DNA of 64,000 bases from WJJR01 sp964440935 (GTDB lineage: Bacteria; Zixibacteria; MSB-5A5; WJJR01): assembly GCA_964440935.1 (NCBI GenBank), contig CAYTTY010000014.1, forward strand, positions 1-64,000, read 5' to 3'. Numbering within the stretch: the stretch's first letter is position 1; every line of letters begins with the position of its first letter. The notes beneath the pieces are model-generated. The model had not been told where the DNA came from. It saw nothing but the letters and a program-made list of their open reading frames with translations, and did no database searches. Made by a program: the position numbers and the translations under genes. This document shows, piece after piece, positions 9,082-18,560 of this stretch.

Positions 9082-11040
9082 ATGGCCGAAATCGTGGAAG
9101 ACGACGTGACAAAGACGAAAGAAAAGCTAACCCAAGCACCAGCATACGACGCCAAGGCAATCCAGATCCTCAAGGGTCTGGAAGCGGTGCGGCGCCGTCC
9201 GGCGATGTATATCGGCGACGTGAGCCAGCGTGGCCTGCATCACCTTGTCTATGAAGTGGTCGACAACTCGATCGATGAGGCGATGGCCGGCTTCTGCGAT
9301 ACGATCAAGGTGAAGTTGCTGGAAGACGGCTCAGTCGAGGTGTCGGACAACGGACGCGGCATCCCGGTCGACATGCATCCGACACAGAAGAAACCGGCGC
9401 TCGAAGTGGTCATGACCATGCTGCATGCCGGTGGCAAGTTCGATCACCAGACCTATAAGGTGTCGGGTGGTCTGCACGGGGTTGGTGTGTCGGTGGTCAA
9501 TGCGCTTTCCGAAGAGTGTACGGTTGAGGCGTGGCGCGATGGAATGGCGTACTCGCAATCGTATGTGCGCGGAGAACCGACCGGCCCGGTCAAGAAAATC
9601 GGCAAACGTCAAAAGACCGGAACCACAACACGCTTCAAGCCCGACGCGGAGATCTTCGAGAAAACCAAGTTCTCGTTCGACATGCTCACCGCGCGAATGC
9701 GTGAGCTGGCCTTTCTGAATAAAGGCCTCAAGATTGAAATCACCGACGTGGCCAGCGACAAGCAGCACGTCTTCAAGTACAACGGGGGTTTAGGGCAATT
9801 TGTCGAATACCTCAACGAAAACAAGACGGCGTTACATCGCAAGCCGATCGTGTTGGAGCGCGAGCGCGACGGATTGCAGGTGGAAATCGCCCTTCAGTAC
9901 AACGACAGCTACGTCGAGAACATCTTCAGCTTCGTTAACAACATCCACACGATTGAGGGCGGCACGCACCTCGTTGGATTCAAGGCTGCGTTGACGCGCA
10001 CGTTGAACTACTACGCCTCGAAGAACAACCTGCTCAAGAACGTCGGTTTCCAGATCACCGGCGAGGATTGCCGCGAGGGCCTGACGGCGGTGCTGGCGGT
10101 GCGTGTTCCCGATCCGCAGTTCGAGGGACAGACCAAGACCAAGCTGGGCAACTCGGAAGTGAAGGGTATTGTCGAATCGGTTGTTGGTGAGGGGCTTTGG
10201 GATTTTCTCGAAGAGAATCCGTCGGTGGCCAAACGGATCATCGAGAAGGTGATTTCGGCGGGACGGTCGCGCGAGGCGGCGCGCAAGGCGCGTGAATTGA
10301 CGCGACGCAAGTCGGCGCTCGATTCGGGCGGTCTGCCCGGCAAGTTGGCCGACTGTTCGATGACCGATCCGGAATCCTGCGAGATCTTCATCGTCGAGGG
10401 TGATTCGGCGGGCGGCAACGCCAAGCAGGGACGCGACCGCCGGTTCCAGGCGATTTTGCCGCTCAAAGGCAAAATTCTCAATGTCGAAAAGGCGCGAGTG
10501 GACAAGATCCTCAGCAACACCGAGGTGCGCGCGATGATCACGGCACTGGGCACTGGGTTTGGTAGCGACGACTTTGATGCAGAGAAGGTGCGCTACGCCA
10601 AGGTGATTATCATGACCGATGCCGATATCGACGGCTCGCACATTCGGACGCTGCTGCTTACGTTTTTCTTCCGTCACATGAAGGATCTCGTCGAGCGCGG
10701 CAATGTGTATATCGCCCAGCCGCCGTTGTTCCGGGTGAAGAGGGGCAACAAGGAAGGGTACGCGTTCACCGATGAGGAGAAAGACCGGCTCGTGCAGGAG
10801 ATCGGCGGCGGTAAAGGGACCGGAGTGTTATTGCAGCGTTACAAAGGTCTTGGTGAAATGAACCCCGAGCAGCTTTGGACGACCACAATGAACCCGGAGA
10901 CACGCACGCTGCTGCAAGTCTCGCTGGAAGATGCGGCCGAGGCCGATCACATCTTCACGATGCTGATGGGCGACAAAGTCGAGCCGCGGCGGGAGTTCAT
11001 CGAGCAGAACGCGAAGTATGTGCGGAATTTGGATGTGTAA
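9082..11040 (+). CDS. gyrB: DNA gyrase subunit B
   Basis: ATPase subunit of the type II topoisomerase that introduces negative supercoils. It has the GHKL ATPase (ALEVVRRRPAMYIGD near residue 33, EVVDNSIDEA, DNGRGIPVD, GLHGVGVSVVNALS), the transducer, and the TOPRIM domain (IVEGDSAGGNAKQGRDR, MTDADIDGSHIRTLLL). The C-terminus has YKGLGEMNPEQLWTTTMNP. ATG 9082 is preceded by GGAGG eight bases away, better than GTG 9067. It has 652 residues, matching short-form bacterial GyrB. A strong terminator follows. gyrA is not adjacent in the window. Confidence 0.97.
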   Translation: MAEIVEDDVTKTKEKLTQAPAYDAKAIQILKGLEAVRRRPAMYIGDVSQRGLHHLVYEVVDNSIDEAMAGFCDTIKVKLLEDGSVEVSDNGRGIPVDMHPTQKKPALEVVMTMLHAGGKFDHQTYKVSGGLHGVGVSVVNALSEECTVEAWRDGMAYSQSYVRGEPTGPVKKIGKRQKTGTTTRFKPDAEIFEKTKFSFDMLTARMRELAFLNKGLKIEITDVASDKQHVFKYNGGLGQFVEYLNENKTALHRKPIVLERERDGLQVEIALQYNDSYVENIFSFVNNIHTIEGGTHLVGFKAALTRTLNYYASKNNLLKNVGFQITGEDCREGLTAVLAVRVPDPQFEGQTKTKLGNSEVKGIVESVVGEGLWDFLEENPSVAKRIIEKVISAGRSREAARKARELTRRKSALDSGGLPGKLADCSMTDPESCEIFIVEGDSAGGNAKQGRDRRFQAILPLKGKILNVEKARVDKILSNTEVRAMITALGTGFGSDDFDAEKVRYAKVIIMTDADIDGSHIRTLLLTFFFRHMKDLVERGNVYIAQPPLFRVKRGNKEGYAFTDEEKDRLVQEIGGGKGTGVLLQRYKGLGEMNPEQLWTTTMNPETRTLLQVSLEDAAEADHIFTMLMGDKVEPRREFIEQNAKYVRNLDV

Positions 11041-11061
11041 CTGATTCGCCTATATGTGCTT

Positions 11062-11097
11062 ACGTCCCGCCGACGATGGTCCGGCGGGACGTTTTTT
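11062..11097 (+). terminator. Rho-independent terminator after gyrB
   Basis: ACGTCCCGCCG (11062-11072) pairs perfectly with CGGCGGGACGT (11082-11092) around a 9-base loop and runs into TTTTTT. It lies 22 bases after the gyrB stop. Confidence 0.9.
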
Positions 11098-11258
11098 CGC
11101 AATGATGAGGAATCACCGCAGGCCGAACGTATTGGTAGAGAAGTACGTACGACGAGTTCGGCAGCGCATGCCATTCAACTTGGAACGATCCCGGTCGAGA
11201 GAAGTTTAATGGGAGAAGCGATTGACTACTCAAACGGTCTTTGTTAATTAAGGTCTCA

Positions 11259-11684
11259 ATGCGCACATCATTTCAACATGTCACCTTCTGGCCGCTACGG
11301 CTAATTTTGGTCCTGGGGCTGGTGCTGGCCAGCTCCGGGAGTGTCCTGTGTCTAGGCAGCGGTGATCATGTCGAAATTGAGTCGATCTGCCAGCCGTGCT
11401 GCGGCGACTCCGATGCTGTCTGCAAGAACGAAGTGACTGAGAACGACCACGACCACCATGAGTCGTGTTCCGATTGTACCGATGTTCCACTCGTACTGAG
11501 CCTTCGCTCCAACCGCCTGTCCGATGACGCACGTGATCATCAGGCGGCACACTTGGATCTGCCCGTCCCGATGCCGGTGGCCGGCGATCACTCACTGAAT
11601 GTGGCAACACGTTCAGTCCTCCCGGACACACCGGTCCGTACCAATATGAGCCACCATCAGCGCTCGACCGTTCTGCGCTGCTGA
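11259..11684 (+). CDS. Cys/His-rich secreted small protein ahead of the metal efflux genes
   Basis: A 141-residue protein with an N-terminal hydrophobic segment (LRLILVLGLVLASSGSVLCL) and a compact metal-binding-like stretch: CQPCC, then NDHDHHESCSDCTDVPL. Such small Cys/His-rich exported proteins often precede CzcCBA-type operons. A periplasmic metal-binding or sensing role is inferred from position and composition. ATG 11259 is used because the extra codons from TTG 11241 add nothing. The gene ends 88 bases before the outer-membrane factor and reads in the same direction. Confidence 0.65.
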   Translation: MRTSFQHVTFWPLRLILVLGLVLASSGSVLCLGSGDHVEIESICQPCCGDSDAVCKNEVTENDHDHHESCSDCTDVPLVLSLRSNRLSDDARDHQAAHLDLPVPMPVAGDHSLNVATRSVLPDTPVRTNMSHHQRSTVLRC

Positions 11685-11772
11685 TCTCCGCTCCGATTCC
11701 TTCAGTTCCATAGTCTGTGGCCGTGTCCAGCGTTGGGCATGAGCACACATCTGTATTAACCCTTTTCGTGAG

Positions 11773-13098
11773 ATGTCCATGAGAGGAAAAGTCTGTCTTG
11801 TCCTGTTGTTTGTTGTGTTGGCCGTGGGTGTTCCGATGGCCGACGGGACTGCCTCGGATCGTTGGGATGCGCCGTTTGACAGCACGGACGCTCCGTCACC
11901 GGGCGGCGGTACACCGCTGTCGTTCGCTGATGTGCTGGGTCTCGTTGCACGGCACAATCCAACGCTTCAATCACTTGTGTTTAGAGAACGCGCATCGCGT
12001 GCTGGGTTGACCCAGGCGTCGCTGTGGCCCAATCCCGAATTGGAAGCCGAATTGGAAGAATTCAGTTGGGAGGCACCCGGCGTGTCGGAGTCGGAGATGC
12101 TTCTGCTGTTGTCCCAGGAACTCGAGCTGTTCGGCCAGCGTGGCGCACGAAAGCAGGTGGCGCAGAGCGCGATCGATGCGACGGAACTGGCGACGCGGGT
12201 GGCCGCCTTCGATCTCTATGTTGATGCCAAGGAGCGGTTTTACCGATTGGCCCATGCCCAGAAGCTTCTCGCACTGGCTGAGACGTCGGTGACTCTGGCC
12301 AATGACATCGTTGACAATATCAACTTCCGCATCGGCAAGGGCGCCGCACTGCAATCCGAGTTCCTGCTGGCACGACTGGAACAGCAGCGGTCGGAATTGG
12401 TGATGGAGCAGGCGCGGCAAGATGTGTTGGGAGCGCGGGCCTTATTGGTTTCACTGTGGGAGCAACCGGCAGATGACACGCCGGTCACGGTGTCGGCAAA
12501 GGAGGAGCCGGAGTTCGCTCGTCTGGTGGAGCGCCTCGCCGACGTTCACAACCCAATCGATTCGACGCGGGGCGTGATGCAGTTGCGTACGGAGTCGGCG
12601 CGCGTGCAGGCCGAGCAATCGCTCGCCACCGTGCAGGCGCGCCCGTCGATCACGGTAAGCGGCGGAATCAAACGAGCGCAGGCGGCGAAGGCCAACTCAT
12701 TTGTCCTCGGTGTGGGTTTGCCGCTTCCGATCTTCCATCGCAATCAGGGAGAACGCCAAGGCCTGGCTGCGCAACAGCGGTCTCTGGACTTCGAGATGGC
12801 GCGTGCACGCCAGGAGAGCGGTGCGGCCATCGCCAGCGGCACGATCACGTTGCGGCAACTGATACAACGGCACCATACGCTTGACTCGGCTTTGTTGCCC
12901 ACCGCCGCCGACGCGTACGAGACGTTGCAATCGGCGTACGAAGCCGGCCGTGTCCCCTACACCCAATTGCTCGAAGCGGAACGTTCGCTCAACGAGCTTC
13001 GCTTTGAACACGCCGATCTGTTGCTGGATATCCATCGGCAGATCATTGCACTCGAACGCGTCACGGGAATCACACTGCGAGTCGATGAGGAGTTGTAA
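11773..13098 (+). CDS. TolC/CzcC-like outer-membrane factor
   Basis: Outer-membrane channel of a tripartite metal efflux pump. The protein has 441 residues, an N-terminal signal (KVCLVLLFVVLAVGVPMA), then two OEP repeats with the typical opening LSFADVLGLVARHNPTLQSL and WPNPELEAELEEFSWE. The second repeat carries VGLPLPIFHRNQGE, a motif usual in CzcC relatives. Long amphipathic helices (about residues 120-230 and 330-420) fit the coiled periplasmic barrel. Two in-frame ATGs at 11773 and 11779 are both possible. The adaptor gene starts 4 bases after the stop, so the two are co-transcribed. Confidence 0.9.
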   Translation: MSMRGKVCLVLLFVVLAVGVPMADGTASDRWDAPFDSTDAPSPGGGTPLSFADVLGLVARHNPTLQSLVFRERASRAGLTQASLWPNPELEAELEEFSWEAPGVSESEMLLLLSQELELFGQRGARKQVAQSAIDATELATRVAAFDLYVDAKERFYRLAHAQKLLALAETSVTLANDIVDNINFRIGKGAALQSEFLLARLEQQRSELVMEQARQDVLGARALLVSLWEQPADDTPVTVSAKEEPEFARLVERLADVHNPIDSTRGVMQLRTESARVQAEQSLATVQARPSITVSGGIKRAQAAKANSFVLGVGLPLPIFHRNQGERQGLAAQQRSLDFEMARARQESGAAIASGTITLRQLIQRHHTLDSALLPTAADAYETLQSAYEAGRVPYTQLLEAERSLNELRFEHADLLLDIHRQIIALERVTGITLRVDEEL

Positions 13099-13102
13099 CG
13101 AT

Positions 13103-14092
13103 ATGAGCAAGCGATTATTGATGATCCCCATACTCACACTTGTGCTGTGCGTCTCGGTGTTGGTATTCGCACAGGACCCGCACGAGCATGATGGCGATCA
13201 CGACCATGCGTCGGAGAATCCTGCCGAGCACGCGGGTGAACCGGCGGGTGTCCACGACGAGCATGCCTCGGAGTTTGTGCAATTGTCGCCGGTGGATATG
13301 CAGGACTTTGGCGTGGTGATGGACACCGCCGGGCCCGGGGTTATCCGGAATGAAATCGTGGTGCCGGGTGAAGTGGCGGTCAATGGCGACCGCATCGCCC
13401 ACATCGTGCCGCGCTTCATTGGCGTGGTGAAAGAGGTGCACAAGCGGATCGGCGATCGGGTCCACACCGGAGACGTTCTGGCGGTTGTCGAGAGTAACGA
13501 GGGATTGACCCCCTACAATGTGACCGCGCTGATGGACGGCACCGTGATTGACAAGAAGATCAATGTCGGCGAAGTCCATCAGGGAGATATTCCGGCCTAC
13601 ATCATCGCCGATCTCGACACCGTGTGGATCAATCTCAGATTGTATCAGATGCATCTGGCCGACGTGTCCGTCGGGCAGGAGGCGGCGATTACGGCCGACC
13701 ATGGTGTCGGGTACGAACACGGTACCGTTTCGTACGTGGCGCCGGTCGTGGACGAGCACACCCGCACGGCGACGGCCCGGGTGGTCCTCGCGAATCCATC
13801 GGGTCACTGGCGTCCCGGGCTGTTGGTGGAGGGACGCATCGCGACCGGAGCGTACGCGGCTGACGTCGTTGTGCCGAAAACGGCGATTTTCCATATGGAG
13901 GATTCCGAGGTGGTGTTTGTGTGGAGCCCGGAGGGATTCCACGCGCAGTCGGTCAAACTCGGCCGCAGCAATCACTCCAATGTTGAAATCATCAATGGAC
14001 TCCAGCCGGGGCAAGTATACGCGGCCCGCGGCGGATTCACCATCAAGGCCGAAATGCAGAAGGGTTCATTCGGCAGCGGCCACGCGCACTAA
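13103..14092 (+). CDS. Periplasmic adaptor (CzcB-like membrane fusion protein)
   Basis: Adaptor linking the RND pump to the outer-membrane channel. The 329-residue protein has a signal segment (LLMIPILTLVLCVSVLVFA), then a histidine/acid-rich stretch (DPHEHDGDHDHASEN with further HAGE and HDEHAS) that probably binds metal. Typical barrel-sandwich pieces follow: GEVAVNGDRIAHIVPRFIG, VKEVHKRIGDRVHTGDVLAV, TALMDGTVIDKKINVGEVHQ, and the late GLQPGQVYAARGGFTIKAE. Unusually short hairpin between the lipoyl halves, as in CzcB-type adaptors. The open frame extends upstream inside the previous gene, but ATG 13103 is the plausible start. The gene lies between channel and pump genes. Confidence 0.92.
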   Translation: MSKRLLMIPILTLVLCVSVLVFAQDPHEHDGDHDHASENPAEHAGEPAGVHDEHASEFVQLSPVDMQDFGVVMDTAGPGVIRNEIVVPGEVAVNGDRIAHIVPRFIGVVKEVHKRIGDRVHTGDVLAVVESNEGLTPYNVTALMDGTVIDKKINVGEVHQGDIPAYIIADLDTVWINLRLYQMHLADVSVGQEAAITADHGVGYEHGTVSYVAPVVDEHTRTATARVVLANPSGHWRPGLLVEGRIATGAYAADVVVPKTAIFHMEDSEVVFVWSPEGFHAQSVKLGRSNHSNVEIINGLQPGQVYAARGGFTIKAEMQKGSFGSGHAH

Positions 14093-14107
14093 TTGGGAGG
14101 TTGTTCT

Positions 14108-17100
14108 ATGTTTACCAAACTGACCGATTTTGCGCTCCGCAATCGGTTGCTGATATGCGTTCTCGGGGTTCTCGTTCTGGTGGGGGGATACTACAGCTAC
14201 AACCGCCTGCCGATTGACGCGTTCCCCGATGTGTCACCGAATCTGGTGCAGGTGTTCACGGTGACCGAGGGATTGGCGCCCGAAGAAATCGAGAAATACG
14301 TGACCTATCCGGTCGAGACCGCGATGAACGGTTTACCGGGTGTCACCAATATCCGCTCGGTGTCGAACTTTGGACTGTCGGTCGTCAATATTTACTTCGA
14401 AGACGACATGGACATCTACTTCACCCGCCGGCTGGTGGGCGAACGACTTCAGGAAGCGCGAGAGCAAATACCGGAGGGATTCGGCGAGCCGGAGATGGGA
14501 CCGATCTCGACCGGCATGGGGCTGATCCTGTTCTACTACCTGGAAGACACCACCGGCACATACAGTCTCGAAGAGTTACGCAGTATCCAGGACTGGGTCG
14601 TAAAGTTCAATCTGCAGACCGTTCCCGGGGTCACAGAGGTTCTCGGAATCGGCGGATACGAGAAACAGTTTCACGTCATTCTCCATCCGGAGCAGCTTCT
14701 GAAGTACGATATCTCACTTCAGGAGCTCACCGAGACGATCGTTGCCAACAATCTCAACGTGGGCGCGCAGTTTCTGGAGCGTAATGCGGAGGAGTTCATC
14801 GTCCGCTCGATCGGTCTGGTCACCACGCTCGAGGACATCGAGAAGATCGTTGTCAAGACGGAGAAGGGGACACCGATCTTTCTCGGGCAGGTCGCGACGA
14901 TCAAGATCGGCGGGGCGATCCGGCGCGGGTTGCAGACACGCAATGGCGTCGAGGAGGTCGTCTCCGGCCAGGTGGTGAAGCTGTACGGAACCAATTCGTC
15001 GACCGTGATCGGACGTGTCGAACAGAAACTGGCGGAGATCAACAAGATCCTTCCGGATGGCATCCGGATCGTTCCCTACTACGAACAGAAGAGCCTGGTG
15101 GAAGCAGCAGTGGCGACCGTGACGAATGCACTGCTGATGGGCATCTTCCTCGTTGCGCTGGTGCTCTTGTTGTTTATGGGCGGTATTCGTCCGAGTGTTG
15201 TAGTGGCAGTGGCCATTCCGTTTTCGGTCTTGTTTGCCGCTATACTCATGCGCCGCATCGATCTTTCGGCCAACCTGATGTCCCTGGGGGGGCTGGCCAT
15301 CGCCATCGGAATATTGGTAGATGGCACGATCGTCATTGTCGAGAACATCGAGCGCAAGCTGCGCGAGGCGGATCCAGCGGAAGCCAAACTCCATGTGATT
15401 GCGCGCGCTTGCGGGGACGTCGGGCGCCCGATCATCTTCGCGATTTCTATCATTATTGTCGTGTTCATCCCATTGTTCACGCTGCAGGGGGTTGAGGGGA
15501 AAACGTTTCGACCGCTGGCCTACACCGTGGCCTTCGCAATGATCGGGTCGTTGCTGTTCGCCATTTTTCTGGCACCCGTGCTGTCGTCGCTGCTGATGCG
15601 GCGTTCACGCGGTGGCGCGACGGGGCGGGGCGCCGGGGAGCACGGTCTGCTCAAGTGGCTGTTGATCCCTTACCGTCCCGTGATCCGCTTCTTCGTTGCG
15701 CGCCGTTGGCTGGCGGTGCTGGTGGCCATCGTACTGCTGGCGGTCGGCGGAGCGATCTTTCCACTGCTGGGTTCTGAATTCACACCGGCGCTGCAGGAGG
15801 GAACGATTGTTCTACGGCTGACGATGGCGCCATCGATTGCACTGACCGAGTCGGCGCGGACGGCGCAGATTGTGGAGCGGCGATTGATGGCGATCGACGA
15901 GATCACCGGCGTGGTGACCCGGATTGGGCGCGGCGAGGTGGGGGCTCACACTGATCCGGTGAACAGCGCCGAGATGTACATCCAATTGGCCGACGAGGAG
16001 CAGTGGACACACGCCACATCGCAGGAGAACCTGCAGGTCTACATCCGCGAGGAGTTGGGCGAGATTCCGGGCGTGCAAATGAACTTCACACAGCCGATCG
16101 AGATGACGGTTGATGAACTGCTGGAAGGGATTAAGGCCGAGTTGGCGATCAAGCTGTTCGGTGACGATTTGGAGATTCTCAAACAGCGCGCCGACCGCAT
16201 CGCCGAAGTGGTCGGAGGCGTCCGAGGCGCTGCCGACGTGCAGGTCGATCAGATTACCGGGACGCCCCAACTGCTGATCCGCGTGGACCGGGAGGCGATT
16301 GCGCGGTATGGCATCAACGTCGAGGATGTGCAGACCACCATTCGCGCCGCGGTGGGCGGCGCCACGGCCGGACAACTGTTCGAAGGAATCCGGCGCTACG
16401 ACATTCTCGTGCGGTATCACGCCGAACATCGCAGTACTCCCGATCAGATCGGCGATATTCTGGTGAAGGCGCCGTCGGGTGCGTGGGTGCCCTTGAGCCA
16501 GTTGGTCGTGATGCGGGAGATCATCGGGCCGCGTCAGATCACGCGTGAGAACAACCAGCGGTTCATCACGGTGCAGTGTAACGTGGTCGAACGCGATATC
16601 GGCTCCTTCGTTGAAGAGGCACAGGCCGCGATCGAGGAGCAGGTGGACCTGCCGCCGGGCTACCTCGTCACGTGGGGCGGGCAGTTCCGTCTCCAGCAGG
16701 AAGCGAACAAGCGCTTTGCCGTGGTCATTCCGGCGACGCTGCTGCTGGTGTTTTTGATGTTGTATTCCAGTTTCAACTCGCTGAAGAACTCTCTGTTGAT
16801 TCTCCTCAACATTCCATTGGCATTGGTCGGCGGTGTCGTTGGGTTGTGGCTGACCGGCGAAAACCTATCGGTCCCGGCATCGGTGGGGTTCATTGCCCTG
16901 TTCGGCATTGCCTTGGAGAACGGCATGGTATTGGTGACGTACTTGAATCAGTTGGTGCGCGATGGACAGTCGTACGACGATGCCTCGGTCGCGGGTGCAT
17001 CGTTGCGGTTGCGCGCGGTGCTGATGACGGCGATGACAACGGGTCTCGGTCTGACACCGCTGATCTTCTCAAGCGGCGTCGGCAGCGAAGTGCAGCGGCC

Positions 17101-17230
17101 GCTGGCGATTGTTGTGGTCGGTGGACTGATCACCTCGACCATTCTGACGCTGCTGGTGATTCCGTCGATCTACCGCTGGTTTGCCAAGTATCCGGAGGCC
17201 GTGGTGGTGCAGGAACAACGTAAGGAGTAG
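14108..17230 (+). CDS. Heavy-metal RND efflux pump, CzcA/CusA family
   Basis: Proton-driven inner-membrane pump that moves divalent or monovalent metal ions from periplasm to outside. It has 1040 residues, with the first helix LLICVLGVLVLVGGYYSY, the periplasmic signature IDAFPDVSPNLVQVFT, the charged helix-4 motif AIGILVDGTIVIVENIERK, and the second half's FIALFGIALENGMVLVTY. The helix-4 sequence lacks the DFG of the classic Zn/Co/Ni CzcA and differs from CusA, so the metal cannot be assigned. Start ATG 14108 follows GGGAGG. It is flanked by its adaptor and a PII-like gene 4 bases downstream. Confidence 0.95.
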   Translation: MFTKLTDFALRNRLLICVLGVLVLVGGYYSYNRLPIDAFPDVSPNLVQVFTVTEGLAPEEIEKYVTYPVETAMNGLPGVTNIRSVSNFGLSVVNIYFEDDMDIYFTRRLVGERLQEAREQIPEGFGEPEMGPISTGMGLILFYYLEDTTGTYSLEELRSIQDWVVKFNLQTVPGVTEVLGIGGYEKQFHVILHPEQLLKYDISLQELTETIVANNLNVGAQFLERNAEEFIVRSIGLVTTLEDIEKIVVKTEKGTPIFLGQVATIKIGGAIRRGLQTRNGVEEVVSGQVVKLYGTNSSTVIGRVEQKLAEINKILPDGIRIVPYYEQKSLVEAAVATVTNALLMGIFLVALVLLLFMGGIRPSVVVAVAIPFSVLFAAILMRRIDLSANLMSLGGLAIAIGILVDGTIVIVENIERKLREADPAEAKLHVIARACGDVGRPIIFAISIIIVVFIPLFTLQGVEGKTFRPLAYTVAFAMIGSLLFAIFLAPVLSSLLMRRSRGGATGRGAGEHGLLKWLLIPYRPVIRFFVARRWLAVLVAIVLLAVGGAIFPLLGSEFTPALQEGTIVLRLTMAPSIALTESARTAQIVERRLMAIDEITGVVTRIGRGEVGAHTDPVNSAEMYIQLADEEQWTHATSQENLQVYIREELGEIPGVQMNFTQPIEMTVDELLEGIKAELAIKLFGDDLEILKQRADRIAEVVGGVRGAADVQVDQITGTPQLLIRVDREAIARYGINVEDVQTTIRAAVGGATAGQLFEGIRRYDILVRYHAEHRSTPDQIGDILVKAPSGAWVPLSQLVVMREIIGPRQITRENNQRFITVQCNVVERDIGSFVEEAQAAIEEQVDLPPGYLVTWGGQFRLQQEANKRFAVVIPATLLLVFLMLYSSFNSLKNSLLILLNIPLALVGGVVGLWLTGENLSVPASVGFIALFGIALENGMVLVTYLNQLVRDGQSYDDASVAGASLRLRAVLMTAMTTGLGLTPLIFSSGVGSEVQRPLAIVVVGGLITSTILTLLVIPSIYRWFAKYPEAVVVQEQRKE

Positions 17231-17234
17231 GCAC

Positions 17235-17576
17235 ATGAAAGCGATCGCTGCGTTCATCAAACCGCACAAACTGGGCGATGTCACGCTGGCGCTGCATGGA
17301 CTGGACGGTTCGACCGGGATGACGGTCACCGACGTGCGCGGATTCGGCAGAACGCGCGCCCGGGGGTCCGAGGATATCATCACCGATGATGTCGCAGATT
17401 TTGTCCGTAAGACTCGAATCGACATTGTCTGCAGCGACCCGATGGTTGAGACTATTGTGGAGACGATTCAACGGCATGCGCATACCGGCGCGCACGGCGA
17501 TGGCAAGATCTTTGTTTGGGACGTTGCACACGCAGTCCGCATTCGGACCAGTGAGACCGGCGACGACGCCATATAG
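17235..17576 (+). CDS. PII-like protein linked to metal efflux (PII-NG group)
   Basis: A 113-residue PII-superfamily protein. The PII fold shows in MKAIAAFIKPHKLGDVTLAL, the T-loop base TDVRGFGRTRA and the C-terminal signature GDGKIFVWDVAHAVRIRT. The T-loop is shortened, and the usual ELYRGAEY segment with its modifiable tyrosine is absent (ARGSEDIITDD instead). Comparative genomics has described a PII-NG group encoded beside czcA-like genes; position and sequence fit that group. A regulatory or metal-responsive role is inferred; nitrogen control is unlikely. ATG 17235 lies 4 bases after the pump stop, so translation is coupled. Confidence 0.85.
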   Translation: MKAIAAFIKPHKLGDVTLALHGLDGSTGMTVTDVRGFGRTRARGSEDIITDDVADFVRKTRIDIVCSDPMVETIVETIQRHAHTGAHGDGKIFVWDVAHAVRIRTSETGDDAI

Positions 17577-17608
17577 GAGATCGCGATGCCAGGCGCTCGC
17601 CAACCGGG

Positions 17609-18517
17609 GTGGAGACCGTGAGCAGTACGCATACACACGGTGACTCATCCCCGCGATGGGACAGGGCATTCGCCATTGGGATTGCTCTCAATGTAGCCTT
17701 TGTGGTCATTGAGGTGGTCTACGGACTGGCGGCGAACTCTTCGGCATTGCTGGCCGATGCCGGTCACAATGCCAGCGATGTTCTTAGTTTGGTGTTTGCG
17801 TGGGCGGCGATCTGGGTTTCCACCAAAAAGCCGTCTGGCCGGTACACCTACGGGCTCCGTCGGACAACAATCCTGGCATCGATTCTCAACGGTCTGCTCA
17901 TCCTGGTGGCGGTGGGATTCATCGTTTGGGACGCTGTGGAGAAGCTGTACCGTCCGGCGCCGGTCGCGGGAACGACCGTAATCTTTGTGGCGGCTGTCGG
18001 TGTGGTGGTCAATTCGATCACGGCGCTGATGTTCATGCGTGGGCAGAAACACGATCTCAACATCCAAGGGGCGTTTTTGCACATGGCAGCCGACGCCGCG
18101 GTCTCGCTTGGTGTCGTCGTCGCGGGTGTGATCATCTATTACGCGAATGCCCACTGGGTCGATCCGGTGGTCAGCTTTGTGATCGTCGTTGTGATTCTCT
18201 ACGGCACATGGGGACTCCTGCGGGATTCGGTGGATTTGGCGCTGGATGCTGTTCCCAGGCAGGTTGATATCGACGATGTGCGACGGTATCTCGATAGCCA
18301 TTCGGACATCGCCAGTTTCCATGACCTGCATATATGGGCCATGAGCACAACCGAGACAGCGCTCACGGTCCACGTGGTTCTCTCCACTGAGACACATGAG
18401 ACCATCGTCTTTGCCATTCGGGATGAACTGCGCCGGCGTTTTGGGATCGGCCATACGACATTGCAGGTGGAGCGTCGGGAGGATTGCGAGAACCGCTGCG
18501 ACGGGTGTGGTCCGTAG
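17609..18517 (+). CDS. Cation diffusion facilitator (CzcD/ZitB-like)
   Basis: Inner-membrane antiporter moving Zn2+ or related ions from cytoplasm to periplasm, feeding the neighbouring RND pump. It has 302 residues with six helices. The metal site is visible as DAGHNASD in helix 2 and HMAADAA in helix 5 (HxxxD pairs), and the cytoplasmic domain contains FHDLHIWAMSTTETALTVH. The tail ends with three cysteines (CENRCDGCGP), a possible extra metal site. GTG codons at 17609 and 17618 are both possible starts. It is last in the metal cassette, 32 bases after the PII-like gene. Confidence 0.92.
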   Translation: METVSSTHTHGDSSPRWDRAFAIGIALNVAFVVIEVVYGLAANSSALLADAGHNASDVLSLVFAWAAIWVSTKKPSGRYTYGLRRTTILASILNGLLILVAVGFIVWDAVEKLYRPAPVAGTTVIFVAAVGVVVNSITALMFMRGQKHDLNIQGAFLHMAADAAVSLGVVVAGVIIYYANAHWVDPVVSFVIVVVILYGTWGLLRDSVDLALDAVPRQVDIDDVRRYLDSHSDIASFHDLHIWAMSTTETALTVHVVLSTETHETIVFAIRDELRRRFGIGHTTLQVERREDCENRCDGCGP

Positions 18518-18560
18518 GGTGGCCGTCAGCGGACCAACGCTTGAGAGCAGGACGGGTTTG

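Noticed and set aside
12881..13102. Extension of the adaptor frame into the preceding gene
   Set aside because: It is an out-of-frame shadow of the outer-membrane factor; the adaptor signal peptide begins at 13103.
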